Assembly: GCA_003225175.1 (NCBI GenBank)
Contig: QIBA01000066.1
Coordinates: forward strand, 90,803 to 154,802
DNA length: 64,000 nucleotides
Source of the DNA: Acidobacteriota bacterium
Lineage (GTDB): Bacteria > Acidobacteriota > Terriglobia > Terriglobales > Acidobacteriaceae
Direction: 5' to 3'
Shown here: in pieces, positions 8,932 through 16,830 of the stretch
Position numbering within the stretch: the first letter of the stretch is position 1
Layout: each line of letters starts with the position of its first letter
Position numbers and translations under genes: made by a program
The notes under the pieces: model-generated
Seen by the model: the letters and a program-made list of their open reading frames with translations, nothing else
The model's database searches: none
What the model was told of the DNA's origin: nothing

Positions 8932-9348
8932 TTATTTCGAAGCTACAGTGACATGATTTGAAATTTTCTGGAACTCATTCGCGCTGATCGCGCCCTTGCT
9001 CACGACATCGTGTGGGCGCTGATACGGACGATCGGCAATGATTGCATTTGCCCGCGCTTCGTCGATCCCAGGCAAGCCCATCAGTTGAGCTTTGTTGGCG
9101 CTGTTCAGGTCAACAAGGGACGAGCTCTTATCGTTGATGCCTTCCTTTACTCCTTGCGCCGCGGCGGTGAGCTGAGTTTCCGCGACCGCAGCTCCTTTTT
9201 TGATATTGCCTGCAGCCTCGCGGCTCTCCCGCTTTAATTGCTCCGTAGCATTAGCTGCCTGTTGTCGGGTCGTGCCGGGATCGTTTGAACATGCGATGCC
9301 GGCGATGGTGAGAGTGAGTAGTACGAAAAAATAAAGATGCGAATGCAC
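8932..9348 (-). CDS. Helix-hairpin-helix (ComEA-like) lipoprotein
   Basis: A 138-residue exported protein. The N-terminus is a signal peptide with a plausible lipobox ending GIAC (Cys at about residue 20). A Gln/Ala/Lys-rich, probably helical spacer follows (about 22-75). The C-terminus is a ComEA-type DNA-binding helix-hairpin-helix: VDLNSANKAQLMGLPGIDEA (about 81-100) and IIADRPY. GTG 9348 is chosen because AGGAGG lies just upstream. ComEA proteins bind incoming DNA at the cell surface, but no com genes are nearby, so a competence role is only a possibility. Confidence 0.75.
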   Translation of the reverse strand: MHSHLYFFVLLTLTIAGIACSNDPGTTRQQAANATEQLKRESREAAGNIKKGAAVAETQLTAAAQGVKEGINDKSSSLVDLNSANKAQLMGLPGIDEARANAIIADRPYQRPHDVVSKGAISANEFQKISNHVTVASK

Positions 9349-9492
9349 GAAATTCCTCCTCTGGTGGGAGTACAAAGCTCTGAGAATAGTTGCTCAGAGA
9401 TGCGCATCCTCAGAAGCAGCACGGATTTGGTGCAGGCCTGCTGCAATGGAAAAACGCATCTTAATCAGGAACCGCTTTGGCAGACTAATGAG

Positions 9493-9714
9493 ATGAAGAA
9501 AGTTTTCATCATAGGCATTATCTGCGTGGCTCTGGGACTGTTGTCCCTTGTGGTAACGATTCCACACGCCCAACAGCAGCAGTTTCAGTCGGACACGATC
9601 GCTCTCGGCGTGTCCCGCACGGAGCCACGGCACTTTCCTGTGGGCGTTGGAGGGACGCTCATCATCGGCGGCTTTGTACTCATGATCAGCGGATGTCGCG
9701 AGCACCAACCCTGA
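9493..9714 (+). CDS. Small two-helix membrane protein
   Basis: A 73-residue hypothetical with an N-terminal membrane segment (VFIIGIICVALGLLSLVVTI, about residues 4-23) and a second hydrophobic segment (GVGGTLIIGGFVLMISG, about 51-67) around a polar Gln-rich loop. The composition looks like a real membrane protein; no family is recognised. A longer in-frame start would add a non-hydrophobic leader and is less likely. It ends exactly where the convergent gene ends. Confidence 0.5.
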   Translation: MKKVFIIGIICVALGLLSLVVTIPHAQQQQFQSDTIALGVSRTEPRHFPVGVGGTLIIGGFVLMISGCREHQP

Positions 9715-10398
9715 TTACTGCGATTGCACAAGAAACCCTTGCACCTCGCGTCGGTCGCGATAAATAGTATTCTTCGCCGGCACTTCTGCGACGGCATCTG
9801 CATGCAACGTGTATTGTCCCAAAGGCAAGCTCGAATCGAATTTCAGATCCGGAGTTTCCGCGCCTCTTGGGACAGCCAGATGCTCATAACCTAAGGCAAA
9901 GGCCTTCCCGTATTCGTTCACGGCGACAACAATCACTGTAAGATCGACATCATCTTTGCTGCCGTTCTTCACGCGCGCGGCGCCGGCCAGGTGATCGAGT
10001 GAGAGATGCGGGCGGTCAGTCCAGCGAATGGCGAGTACCGGACCAGGATTGGTGACGAGGAGTTTAGTCATCGTTAGAGGCGGCTCCGAAGAGTCGGAGA
10101 CCTGCATTAATGCTGAGAATTGCGTGTCAGATTGCGGTGTGCCGAAGATCACTCCGCGTGTGCTGTCGAGGGCGAGGCCCGCTGGCAGGGATTGCTGCAG
10201 GACTGTCCAGCGATACGGCGGTTTGCCTCCCACAACTCGTATCTCTGCCTTATATTCAACCCCGATCTCAGCCGAGGGCAGGTTCGATGTCACAATCTGA
10301 AAAGGGCGGCCGCTCGGCAATCCCTGGGCAGATGCCTTGGAGTTGGAGAACGTGCAGACCGAGCCGGCACACAGGATCAAGATCCAGCCATTGCGCAT
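9715..10398 (-). CDS. Secreted protein with a putative Ig-like (He_PIG) domain
   Basis: A 227-residue exported protein. A signal peptide (about residues 1-24, ending SASAQ) is followed by a He_PIG-type putative Ig domain with the usual pattern NLPSAEIGVEYKAEI...GGKPPYRW...LPAGLALDSTRGVIFGTP (about 39-92). The remainder has no recognised domain. Such domains are structural modules of surface proteins. Tail to tail with the small membrane gene. Confidence 0.7.
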   Translation of the reverse strand: MRNGWILILCAGSVCTFSNSKASAQGLPSGRPFQIVTSNLPSAEIGVEYKAEIRVVGGKPPYRWTVLQQSLPAGLALDSTRGVIFGTPQSDTQFSALMQVSDSSEPPLTMTKLLVTNPGPVLAIRWTDRPHLSLDHLAGAARVKNGSKDDVDLTVIVVAVNEYGKAFALGYEHLAVPRGAETPDLKFDSSLPLGQYTLHADAVAEVPAKNTIYRDRREVQGFLVQSQ

Positions 10399-10727
10399 GC
10401 ATTAACTATAGAAGCTGCGACGAAATTCATCAGCAGGAGTAGGGAATAGCGAAAATAGCAGCATTTCGAGCTTAGATCGAGAATCCTCGAATTCCGCCGG
10501 AAATCTGCAAATTCAACCCCAGAACCAGGGAAATAACAGAGAGTTCTTTGGATTGTCTTAAGCGCCATCTACCCCACGGTTTAGCGCTACTTAGCGTCGC
10601 ATTCAGATAAATAACAGAGAGCGGCTTCCAGAACACTTTCGAGCAGCCGTCCGCGAAGTGGATGCGGATCCGTTGTGCCAGGACGGGAGCCCGATATTGC
10701 GTGGGCTCCCACTTGGCATCGTGCGCT
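10399..10727. other. Intergenic region with dispersed repeat copies
   Basis: No supported gene. It holds one ~67-base copy of a dispersed repeat (10481-10547, listed separately) and a short third copy of its AATAACAGAGAG core near 10611-10622. A 12-base-class palindromic segment around 10675-10715 (GGACGGGAGCCCG/GTGGGCTCCCAC) may be a weak hairpin. Confidence 0.5.
10481..10547 (+). repeat. Dispersed intergenic repeat, copy A
   Basis: Aligns by eye with 46916-46981. Shared blocks are CTCGAATTC, GCAAATTC, CAGG and AATAACAG-GAGTTCT in the same order and spacing, roughly three quarters identical. Neither copy is in a gene. Confidence 0.6.
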
Positions 10728-11093
10728 TTATTTCATGTGCGACTCGTGCTCGAGTTCGTCGAGCCTTTTCTTCTGGTCGTCGTTCAGGACCTCGCGCACT
10801 TTCTTGTCGGCAGTCTCGACGAGGGCCTTGTGTTCTGCGCGCCGATCCTCTTGTGAGAGGCTCTGATCCTGCATGAGCTTCTGTGCGGAGCTGTGCAGCT
10901 CCTGCAGCACAGGCCTGATCTTGGTCTGCTGATCGGTGGTCAGATTCAATTTCCCGCTCAGCGTCTTCAGGTGATCTTCGGCGCTGGGCATGGCGTGATG
11001 GTGAGCGCCCTGGACGGCGCCATTTTGGTGCGCCAGCATCGCCAGCGCAAACGTCAACATGATTCCAATGGCAAACAAGCGAGTGCGATTCAT
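10728..11093 (-). CDS. Spy/CpxP-like periplasmic protein
   Basis: A 121-residue exported helical protein. A signal peptide spans about residues 1-29. Two LTxxQ-type motifs typical of the Spy/CpxP family follow: LNLTTDQQTKIRPVL (about 50-64) and LNDDQKKRLDEL (about 103-114), separated by a charged helix. Family members act as periplasmic chaperones or sense envelope or metal stress. The early His-rich patch (HHHAMPS) could bind metal. No cognate sensor kinase is adjacent. Confidence 0.75.
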   Translation of the reverse strand: MNRTRLFAIGIMLTFALAMLAHQNGAVQGAHHHAMPSAEDHLKTLSGKLNLTTDQQTKIRPVLQELHSSAQKLMQDQSLSQEDRRAEHKALVETADKKVREVLNDDQKKRLDELEHESHMK

Positions 11094-11320
11094 TCTCTTT
11101 TCCTCTTGGTATTTAACGTTTCTTCCGAAATACTGCCGGGTTTCTGTTACAGAGCCGTCGATCCCGCCGTTGGTCAGTGCCGTTGTGGGACGTCCTAAAT
11201 CGGGTCAGGACTGCTGCTTGGTGCCGACTCCGTAGTACCATCCGCACTGTAGCGGCAAGAGCCGGCTAAGTCGAGAACCATGCGGGCAAATGGCTGAGTT
11301 ATTGAACAAAGAGACTGGGG

Positions 11321-12022
11321 ATGTCCAAAAACGATGTATCCAAATCGCTTAAGATGCCCTCGATGCAAGCTGAAAAAGCCAAGCAGAAGCGTAAGCCAGA
11401 TCGACGCATTCGGCAAACGCGGAACCGGCTCGGTGGCGCTCTGATCGAACTCATCCAGGAGAAGCCGATTGATCAGGTCACGGTGCAGCAGGTGCTCGAC
11501 CGCGCAGGCGTGGGTCGTTCCACGTTTTATCTGCACTTCCGCGACAAAGACGACCTGTTTTTCAGCGAACTCGAGCAGGCGCTGGAAATGTGGAGCACAT
11601 CACTGAGCCGCAAGCAGGAAAAGTCGCATCGCGTAGCGCCAGTCATGGAAGTCTTCGCACATATTGCACAGGCGAAAAAGCTTTATCGGGCATTGGTAGA
11701 CTCCGGTCGCATCGATGCGTTCTACGATCTCGCGCAGGAGTACTTCGCCCGCGGGATCGAGCAGCGGCTGAAGGCATCAACGCGCACCGGCAGTCGAGCA
11801 GAAAGGAAACTGCGCGCGAGATCACATGCCCTCGCGGGCAGCCTCCTCTCTCTATTAAAGTGGTGGCTGGACCATGGCGCTAAAGAATCAGCACAGGAAA
11901 TGGACGAACTGTTTCATGCAATCGCATGGAATGGATTGCGGGGCTCAGAGCCGGTCACTTCCGAGGATGAATTGGACAGGGGCCAAACGAGAGCACCGAA
12001 ACCCTCAGCCACTTTGCGATGA
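11321..12022 (+). CDS. TetR/AcrR-family transcriptional regulator
   Basis: A 233-residue repressor-type regulator. After a basic ~25-residue extension comes the TetR DNA-binding domain: IRQTRNRLGGALIELIQEKPIDQVTVQQVLDRAGVGRSTFYLHFRDKDDL (about residues 28-77), the recognition helix ending in STFYLHF. The C-terminal ligand domain is divergent and its inducer unknown. It converges with the second TetR gene, and no obvious target lies beside it. Confidence 0.88.
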   Translation: MSKNDVSKSLKMPSMQAEKAKQKRKPDRRIRQTRNRLGGALIELIQEKPIDQVTVQQVLDRAGVGRSTFYLHFRDKDDLFFSELEQALEMWSTSLSRKQEKSHRVAPVMEVFAHIAQAKKLYRALVDSGRIDAFYDLAQEYFARGIEQRLKASTRTGSRAERKLRARSHALAGSLLSLLKWWLDHGAKESAQEMDELFHAIAWNGLRGSEPVTSEDELDRGQTRAPKPSATLR

Positions 12023-12045
12023 AACGGTGAGCAATCGACTGCACC

Positions 12046-12663
12046 CTAATTGGGCCATGCTCGCAGCGCAATCTCCACAGTTTTTCGCAACTCGGCGCGG
12101 CCGACGCCGCCCGCCGCTTGAACTGCCATTCCGTGGATGACCGTAGTGACATAACGGGCGAGCGCGACGGGGTCTGAATCCAGCGGTAAATCGCCTCCCG
12201 ATTTTGCGCGCTTGAGGCGTTGGCAGAGCGCTTCTTCTCCCGCTTCGCGTCTTGTAAGCAGCTCGCGCTTTACCGTTCTCGCCTCATCTCCGCATGCGAG
12301 TGCTCCCTGTACCAGCAGGCATCCGCGTGGATTGTGCGCATCGGTCATCGCGTCGACGCTGGTATAGAGCAGACGTTCCACGGCGGCACGCGCTGTAGGC
12401 TCGTTCAGCGCGTCTAGGGCATGTGAGGCAGGACCTTCGGCATAGCGGTCGAGGGCGCGGCGAAACAGTGTTTGCTTATCGCCGAACGCTGCATAGAGGC
12501 TGGGACGGTTGATTCGCATCGCGCTGGTCAGATCGGAGAGCGAAGCTCCTTCATAACCTTTGCGCCAGAAAACCTCGAGCGCGCGATCCAATGCCCGGTC
12601 GGGATCGAAAGCGCGAGGCCTTCCCGGGGTCCTGGCCGGTCGCCTGGTTTTCATACTATCCAT
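12046..12663 (-). CDS. TetR-family regulator, divergent from the dehydrogenase
   Basis: A 205-residue TetR regulator. The DNA-binding domain is at about residues 14-65 (GRPRAFDPDRALDRALEVFWRKGYEGASLSDLTSAMRINRPSLYAAFGDK) and the C-terminus resembles the subfamily with GCLLVQGALACG (about residues 113-124). It is transcribed away from the short-chain dehydrogenase at 12764, with operator-like palindromes in the 100-base gap, so it most likely represses itself and the dehydrogenase. The inducer is unknown. Confidence 0.9.
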   Translation of the reverse strand: MDSMKTRRPARTPGRPRAFDPDRALDRALEVFWRKGYEGASLSDLTSAMRINRPSLYAAFGDKQTLFRRALDRYAEGPASHALDALNEPTARAAVERLLYTSVDAMTDAHNPRGCLLVQGALACGDEARTVKRELLTRREAGEEALCQRLKRAKSGGDLPLDSDPVALARYVTTVIHGMAVQAAGGVGRAELRKTVEIALRAWPN

Positions 12664-12736
12664 AATACATCATTATGTACTTATCGGTACAATTATGAAG
12701 CTTTCCACAGATTTCAGACATCTGTACCGTGCGGTA
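12661..12736. promoter_or_regulatory. Operator-like palindromes between tetR and the dehydrogenase
   Basis: Three inverted repeats lie in the divergent gap: CATAAT-N5-ATTATG (12661-12677), TGTACTTATCGGTACA (12676-12691) and TGTACCGTGCGGTA (12723-12736). The last two share the pattern TGTAC-N4-CGGTA and begin 47 bases apart, as expected of a repeated TetR-type binding site. The first overlaps the regulator's start. Confidence 0.6.
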
Positions 12737-12763
12737 AGAAATTCCTCAGAAGGAGACGGGCAA

Positions 12764-13516
12764 ATGTCAGCAAGACTAGCAGGAAAGGTTGCAGTCGTTA
12801 CGGGAGCATCGAAGGGAATTGGCGCTTCGATCGCGAAATACTTCGCGGCGGAGGGTGCTTCGGTAATCGTTAATTACGCGTCGAGCAAAGAAGGCGCGGA
12901 TCGCGTCGTGAAGGAGATCACGGGCAAAGGCGGAAACGCCGTTGCGGTTCAGGCAGATGTATCCAAGGAAAAGGACATCGAGCGGCTTTTTGCCGAGACA
13001 AAGAAGGCCTTTGGCAGGCTCGACATCCTGGTTAACAATGCGGGCGTGTACGAATTCTCGCCGCTGGAGGGAGTTACTGAGGGCCACTTCCACAAACTAT
13101 TTGATCTAAATGTCCTTGGGCTGGTGCTCACCTCGAAGGAAGCCGCGAAGTACTTCGGAGCGGAAGGTGGCAGCATCATTAACGTCAGCTCTGCCGTAAG
13201 CACCTTCGCTCCTCCGAATACTGCGGTTTATACCGGCACCAAAGGCGCAGTGGATGCCGTCACAAGGACCTTGGCTAAGGAGTTGGGTCCGCGCAAGATT
13301 CGTGTGAATGCGATCAATCCTGGCATGGTCGAAACCGAAGGAGTGATCTCAGCTGGTTTCAATGAAGGCGATTTCCGCAAACAGCTTGAGTCGCTAACGC
13401 CCCTGGGACGGATCGGTCAGGTGGAAGACATCGCTCCCGCAGCTGTTTTTTTTGCTTCCAAGGATTCTTCTTGGATTACCGGTGAGACCCTGGTAATCGC
13501 AGGCGGCCTGCGGTGA
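12764..13516 (+). CDS. Short-chain dehydrogenase/reductase (FabG-like)
   Basis: A 250-residue NAD(P)-dependent oxidoreductase. The cofactor-binding TGASKGIG is at about residues 14-21 and NNAG at about 90-93. The catalytic Ser lies in INVSSAVS, with YTGTKGAV (Tyr-x-x-x-Lys) near 155-162 and NAINPGMVETEG after it. Closest in style to glucose/3-oxoacyl dehydrogenases, but the substrate cannot be inferred. ATG 12764 is used because AAGGAG lies upstream; longer frames run over the regulator's start. Probably controlled by the divergent TetR. Confidence 0.9.
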   Translation: MSARLAGKVAVVTGASKGIGASIAKYFAAEGASVIVNYASSKEGADRVVKEITGKGGNAVAVQADVSKEKDIERLFAETKKAFGRLDILVNNAGVYEFSPLEGVTEGHFHKLFDLNVLGLVLTSKEAAKYFGAEGGSIINVSSAVSTFAPPNTAVYTGTKGAVDAVTRTLAKELGPRKIRVNAINPGMVETEGVISAGFNEGDFRKQLESLTPLGRIGQVEDIAPAAVFFASKDSSWITGETLVIAGGLR

Positions 13517-13528
13517 AGGATTTCTCGA

Positions 13529-13564
13529 CCAGTTGAAGCAGCTCTGAGTTTGAGTTTCAACTGG
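13529..13564 (+). terminator. Hairpin downstream of the dehydrogenase
   Basis: Nine-base perfect stem CCAGTTGAA / TTCAACTGG with an 18-base loop. No following T-run, so intrinsic termination is uncertain. Confidence 0.35.
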
Positions 13565-13717
13565 CCGAGATGCGCGGTTTGGAGCACTCGGATTCGTTGT
13601 CGCCGCATCCTACTTCAGAGCAGATGAGTGGTTGATTTTCTCTGGAAACAGGCGAATGATAAGCTCTGTAGCCGAGCATTCTGCTCGGGTGAGCGGCTGC
13701 ATCGTTCCGAGGTTCCC

Positions 13718-14941
13718 ATGAAGTGGTCCCGATTCGCTCCATTGGTACTGGCAGTGGCGATCGCAGCGCCGTTTGGTATTTCTGCTGATGTCAAAACGAT
13801 AGATACCTCCAACAAGCTGCCAGCGGTGAAGAATGAATTGCCGCCTGAGCTGCAGGGGCATCCTCCGGTTACAAAGCAGACGCGACTGGAATTGATTCGC
13901 ACCATGCAGGCCGAGTTTGGTTTCGCGAAGAAGCTAATCCCCAAGGGTGAGAAGGGCTTGCAGCTGACGAGCAATGGGCAAATCTCTCCGGATGACCAGT
14001 CCGTTGCGATGCAAGTTGCAACTTACGGACCGGCAGCCAAGCCAGGCGACAAGCTTCAGATCACGGACGTCGTGATCAAGAACAGCGAGATTGTTTTCGA
14101 CATAAACGGAGGCTCCAAGAAGAAGGGACACTGGTACGACCACGTGCAGGTTGGTGGAGGCGGCGGAATGGTTCCGGTCCATCAGGAAAAGGGGATCAAC
14201 AATCCCGGATGTACGCTTGCACTCGTCTTCCCGAAATACGTTCCGGAGATGACAGCAACCGATGTGAAGAAACTGCTTTCCCCGCTCATCGACTTTACGG
14301 TCAAGTCGCCAACGCAAGCGTATATCGATACGCTGCCTCCCAAGCTGAAGCAATCGATTGAAAACCATCAGGCTCTGGTGGGCATGAACAAAGAGATGGT
14401 GATTGATACTCTTGGCCGTCCCCCGAAGCGAATACGCGAATCTGACGGAACGGTTGACTATGAGGAATGGATTTATGGAACGCCTCCCGCCGACGTGCAA
14501 TTTGTTCGCTTCGTAAACGAAGAAGTAATTCGCGTAGAGCACATCCAGGTAGGTGGAGAGAAAGTCGTCAGGACCGCCCGTGAGGTAAAGGTAAATGCCG
14601 TAACTGGGGCCGCAACGATGGTGGAAGGAAACGCGGCAGAGACAGCGTCGGCGGAGGCTCCGGCTGAACAGGCGCAGACCGCGGAAGCTAAGAAGCCGGC
14701 AAAGCCCCCCACATTGCGTCGGCCGGGCGAAGAGGTTGAGCTCCAGAAAGGGGCGCCGGTCGGAAAGGATTCGGGAGAGCTTGGCTCGAAGCCGATTCCG
14801 ACGTCAACTGGTGGTCCCGAGCCAGAGTGGGGAACCAAGCCGGCGTCGTCTACGACGAACTCGACTGCCAGTCCGCAGAGCAATTCACCGGAAGCTCCGC
14901 TCCCTGGCGAAGGTCAACTACCGCCAGTAACGCCGCGATAA
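13718..14941 (+). CDS. Exported protein with a BamE/SmpA-like segment
   Basis: A 407-residue exported protein. A signal peptide spans residues 1-23 (ending GISA). The middle region contains GMNKEMVIDTLGRPPKRIRE...YEEWIYG (about residues 227-258), which resembles the SmpA/BamE-type fold whose GMxxxxVxxxLGxP motif recurs in envelope lipoproteins. The last ~110 residues are Ala/Pro/Glu/Ser-rich and low-complexity, probably disordered. ATG 13718 is chosen because the signal peptide begins there and GAGG precedes it. Function unknown; probably periplasmic. Confidence 0.7.
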   Translation: MKWSRFAPLVLAVAIAAPFGISADVKTIDTSNKLPAVKNELPPELQGHPPVTKQTRLELIRTMQAEFGFAKKLIPKGEKGLQLTSNGQISPDDQSVAMQVATYGPAAKPGDKLQITDVVIKNSEIVFDINGGSKKKGHWYDHVQVGGGGGMVPVHQEKGINNPGCTLALVFPKYVPEMTATDVKKLLSPLIDFTVKSPTQAYIDTLPPKLKQSIENHQALVGMNKEMVIDTLGRPPKRIRESDGTVDYEEWIYGTPPADVQFVRFVNEEVIRVEHIQVGGEKVVRTAREVKVNAVTGAATMVEGNAAETASAEAPAEQAQTAEAKKPAKPPTLRRPGEEVELQKGAPVGKDSGELGSKPIPTSTGGPEPEWGTKPASSTTNSTASPQSNSPEAPLPGEGQLPPVTPR

Positions 14942-15047
14942 TAAACAGAACGCCGAGATCGCAGCTAAAGCTCGCGCTGTGCCCCTCGCTGGTGCGATTC
15001 TTCGCGTAAAATAGCACTATCAACTTCTATGGAGTTATTGATCAGAA

Positions 15048-15227
15048 ATGGCAAAGATCGCCAAGACAGCCGACCGTAAAAAAGTCATGGATACTTCCAA
15101 GAGCACAGACTGCCCCAAATGCGGCAAGCCGACCCGCATTGTGAAGCGCGTAAAAGATCGTGAGCGCGGCGTAAGCGGTGGGGTGTTTATCTCCTGTTCA
15201 GCCTGTGAGTTCTACGAGAAATTGTAA
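15048..15227 (+). CDS. 59-residue zinc-ribbon-like protein
   Basis: A very small basic protein with two CxxC pairs: CPKC (residues 22-25) and CSAC (50-53), the arrangement of a zinc ribbon with about 24 residues between knuckles. The linker is rich in Lys/Arg (RIVKRVKDRERG), compatible with nucleic-acid or ribosome contact. The ATG is preceded by a weak GGAG about 13 bases away. It stands between the exported BamE-like gene and pyrF. No function is known to me; the paired knuckles make it a credible gene. Confidence 0.65.
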   Translation: MAKIAKTADRKKVMDTSKSTDCPKCGKPTRIVKRVKDRERGVSGGVFISCSACEFYEKL

Positions 15228-15247
15228 AACGAGGGTTTGGAATTGAT

Positions 15248-15994
15248 TCAGGCCGGCGTTCTGCCGGCCATTTCTGCGTCTGCAGTTGGCAATGCTCCCG
15301 CAATCTCATCCAATATCGCTTTTGCGGCGTGCAGCCGGTTAGCCGCAGCGAGAATCGGGCGGCCGACTACGAGGTGCGAAACTCCGGCTCGAATAGCAGC
15401 AGCAGGCGTCGATATGCGCGACTGATCACTGGCATCGGATTCGTGGGGACGGATTCCCGGCGTTACGATTGCCATTTCGCCACCCAGCGCTGAACGCAAT
15501 GCCTGGGCCTCGTGTGGGGAAGTGACTATCCCACCGCAACCGGCAGCTTTTGCCAGTGTCGCCAGATGTCGGACCTGATGGTTGATGCCTGTGTGAACAC
15601 CGGATTCCTGCAGATCGGTCTGCGAGAAGCTAGTCAGCACGGTGACGGCGAGGATTATGGGTGCCGAAGGTTCATTCTTAGCTGCGGCTACGGCCGCTGT
15701 CAGCATCCTGCTTCCGCCGGCAGCATGTACTGTGAGCATATGAACCCCAAGTTCTGAGGCTGCTTTTACGGCTGCCGCAACGGTATTCGGGATGTCGTGC
15801 AGCTTGAGGTCGAGAAAGACCTTCCGTCCGGAGTTCACAAGCTCAGAAACGATCCTCGGTCCCTCCGCGGTGAACAATTGCAGGCCGATCTTATAGAACG
15901 CCACTAAATCACCCAGTTCGTAGACTATCTCTTGGGCGTCGAGTGCGGTTGGGATATCCAGCGCCACGATCAGGCGCTCTTTTGCGGAGGCCAC
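15248..15994 (-). CDS. pyrF: Orotidine 5'-phosphate decarboxylase
   Basis: A 248-residue decarboxylase forming UMP in de novo pyrimidine synthesis. ALDIPT is at about residues 11-16. The catalytic tetrad region is FLDLKLHDIPNTV at about 60-72 (Lys-Asp-x-x-Lys-x-x-Asp arrangement), with TPGIRP near 177 and VVGRPI near 213-218 for phosphate binding. Full length for the bacterial (PyrF type 1) subfamily. No other pyr genes are adjacent. Confidence 0.93.
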   Translation of the reverse strand: MASAKERLIVALDIPTALDAQEIVYELGDLVAFYKIGLQLFTAEGPRIVSELVNSGRKVFLDLKLHDIPNTVAAAVKAASELGVHMLTVHAAGGSRMLTAAVAAAKNEPSAPIILAVTVLTSFSQTDLQESGVHTGINHQVRHLATLAKAAGCGGIVTSPHEAQALRSALGGEMAIVTPGIRPHESDASDQSRISTPAAAIRAGVSHLVVGRPILAAANRLHAAKAILDEIAGALPTADAEMAGRTPA

Positions 15995-16080
15995 GGGGCG
16001 ATTCTAACTTGAAATCGGCGCTGCTGGCTCCGAAACTCAGGAAAGACAGTTTATGCGGGGTTCGAAATTCGGTGTCGAAG

Positions 16081-16578
16081 CTAGCGAGGAGGGGTGAGCA
16101 TAGCCATGTCAGAGGTCTGCTCGGGTGCTCTTACCAGATCGAGCTGGACTTTGGCGATACCTCGGCCGCTCATCCGAAGGATGCGCGCGGCACTGTAGGA
16201 GAGATCGATGATTCTCTCGAGGGGAACCGGGCCACGGTCGTTGATTCGTACTAAAATCCAGCGACGATTGCGCAGGTTTGTCACCTTTACCCAGCTTCCC
16301 AACGGCAAAGTGCGGTGCGCGGCAGTAAGCTCATACATGTCGTATGGCTCACCGCTAGCCGTTGGCTTGCCGTCGAAGTCCTTGCCGTACCAGGATGCCT
16401 GACCGATTGCGTAGGGTTTTGCAGATCTCGCAGCAACTGTAGTTGCTGCCGGGCGATTGCTCGTGTCGAAAGTCGTTACCGGGTATTCAGAGCGAGTGGG
16501 CGCAGAGGCAGCTATCGATCCCATTACTAAAGCCCCGAGACCAGCAGCGTTCAGCGCGAGTTTGTGTAGGCGTTTCAA
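16081..16578 (-). CDS. rlpA: RlpA-family (double-psi beta-barrel) protein
   Basis: A 165-residue exported protein. The N-terminal hydrophobic stretch (about residues 8-26) is a signal peptide. The RlpA domain follows: GQASWYGKDFDGKPTASGE (about 58-76), LTAAHRTLPLGSWVKVTN (about 82-99) and VRINDRGP (about 109-116). The Asp of the last motif is the presumed catalytic residue of RlpA lytic transglycosylases that cut naked glycan strands at septa. There is no SPOR domain. TTG start. A TATAAT-like -10 (16621-16626, minus strand) lies about 43 bases upstream. Confidence 0.85.
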   Translation of the reverse strand: MKRLHKLALNAAGLGALVMGSIAASAPTRSEYPVTTFDTSNRPAATTVAARSAKPYAIGQASWYGKDFDGKPTASGEPYDMYELTAAHRTLPLGSWVKVTNLRNRRWILVRINDRGPVPLERIIDLSYSAARILRMSGRGIAKVQLDLVRAPEQTSDMAMLTPPR

Positions 16579-16620
16579 CTTAACGAGCAGCTCTAGTGTC
16601 CTGTGACATTGTGCGCATTA

Positions 16621-16626
16621 ATTATA
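16621..16626 (-). promoter_or_regulatory. Candidate -10 box for rlpA
   Basis: TATAAT on the minus strand in an AT-rich stretch upstream of the rlpA start. The -35 region is poor (TGTCGA-like), so this is tentative. Confidence 0.3.
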
Positions 16627-16830
16627 AGAAAACAAAGCACCTGTTCGACATTTTTATTTTTTAGTCTTAAAATAACTGTTGCATTTTCGCCTCAGTTATG
16701 GGCCGAAATAAGAGCTTGATTGGGTGTGGAGGCGCAGGAGTTTAGAGGCAGGACGACGCTCTGCTGGTTGTCCGCAGCTCTCGTTTTAAGAATTCGATCC
16801 AAGCCCCTATTTCTCAATAAGTTATAGATA

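Noticed and set aside
15251..15269. GGCCGGC-GTTCT-GCCGGCC hairpin as a terminator of the small zinc-ribbon gene
   Set aside because: It lies inside the 3' coding end of pyrF and has no T-run; it may be incidental to the coding sequence.
16579..16830. TPP riboswitch upstream of thiD
   Set aside because: No thi-box core (CTGAGA-type) or matching stems were seen in the gap.
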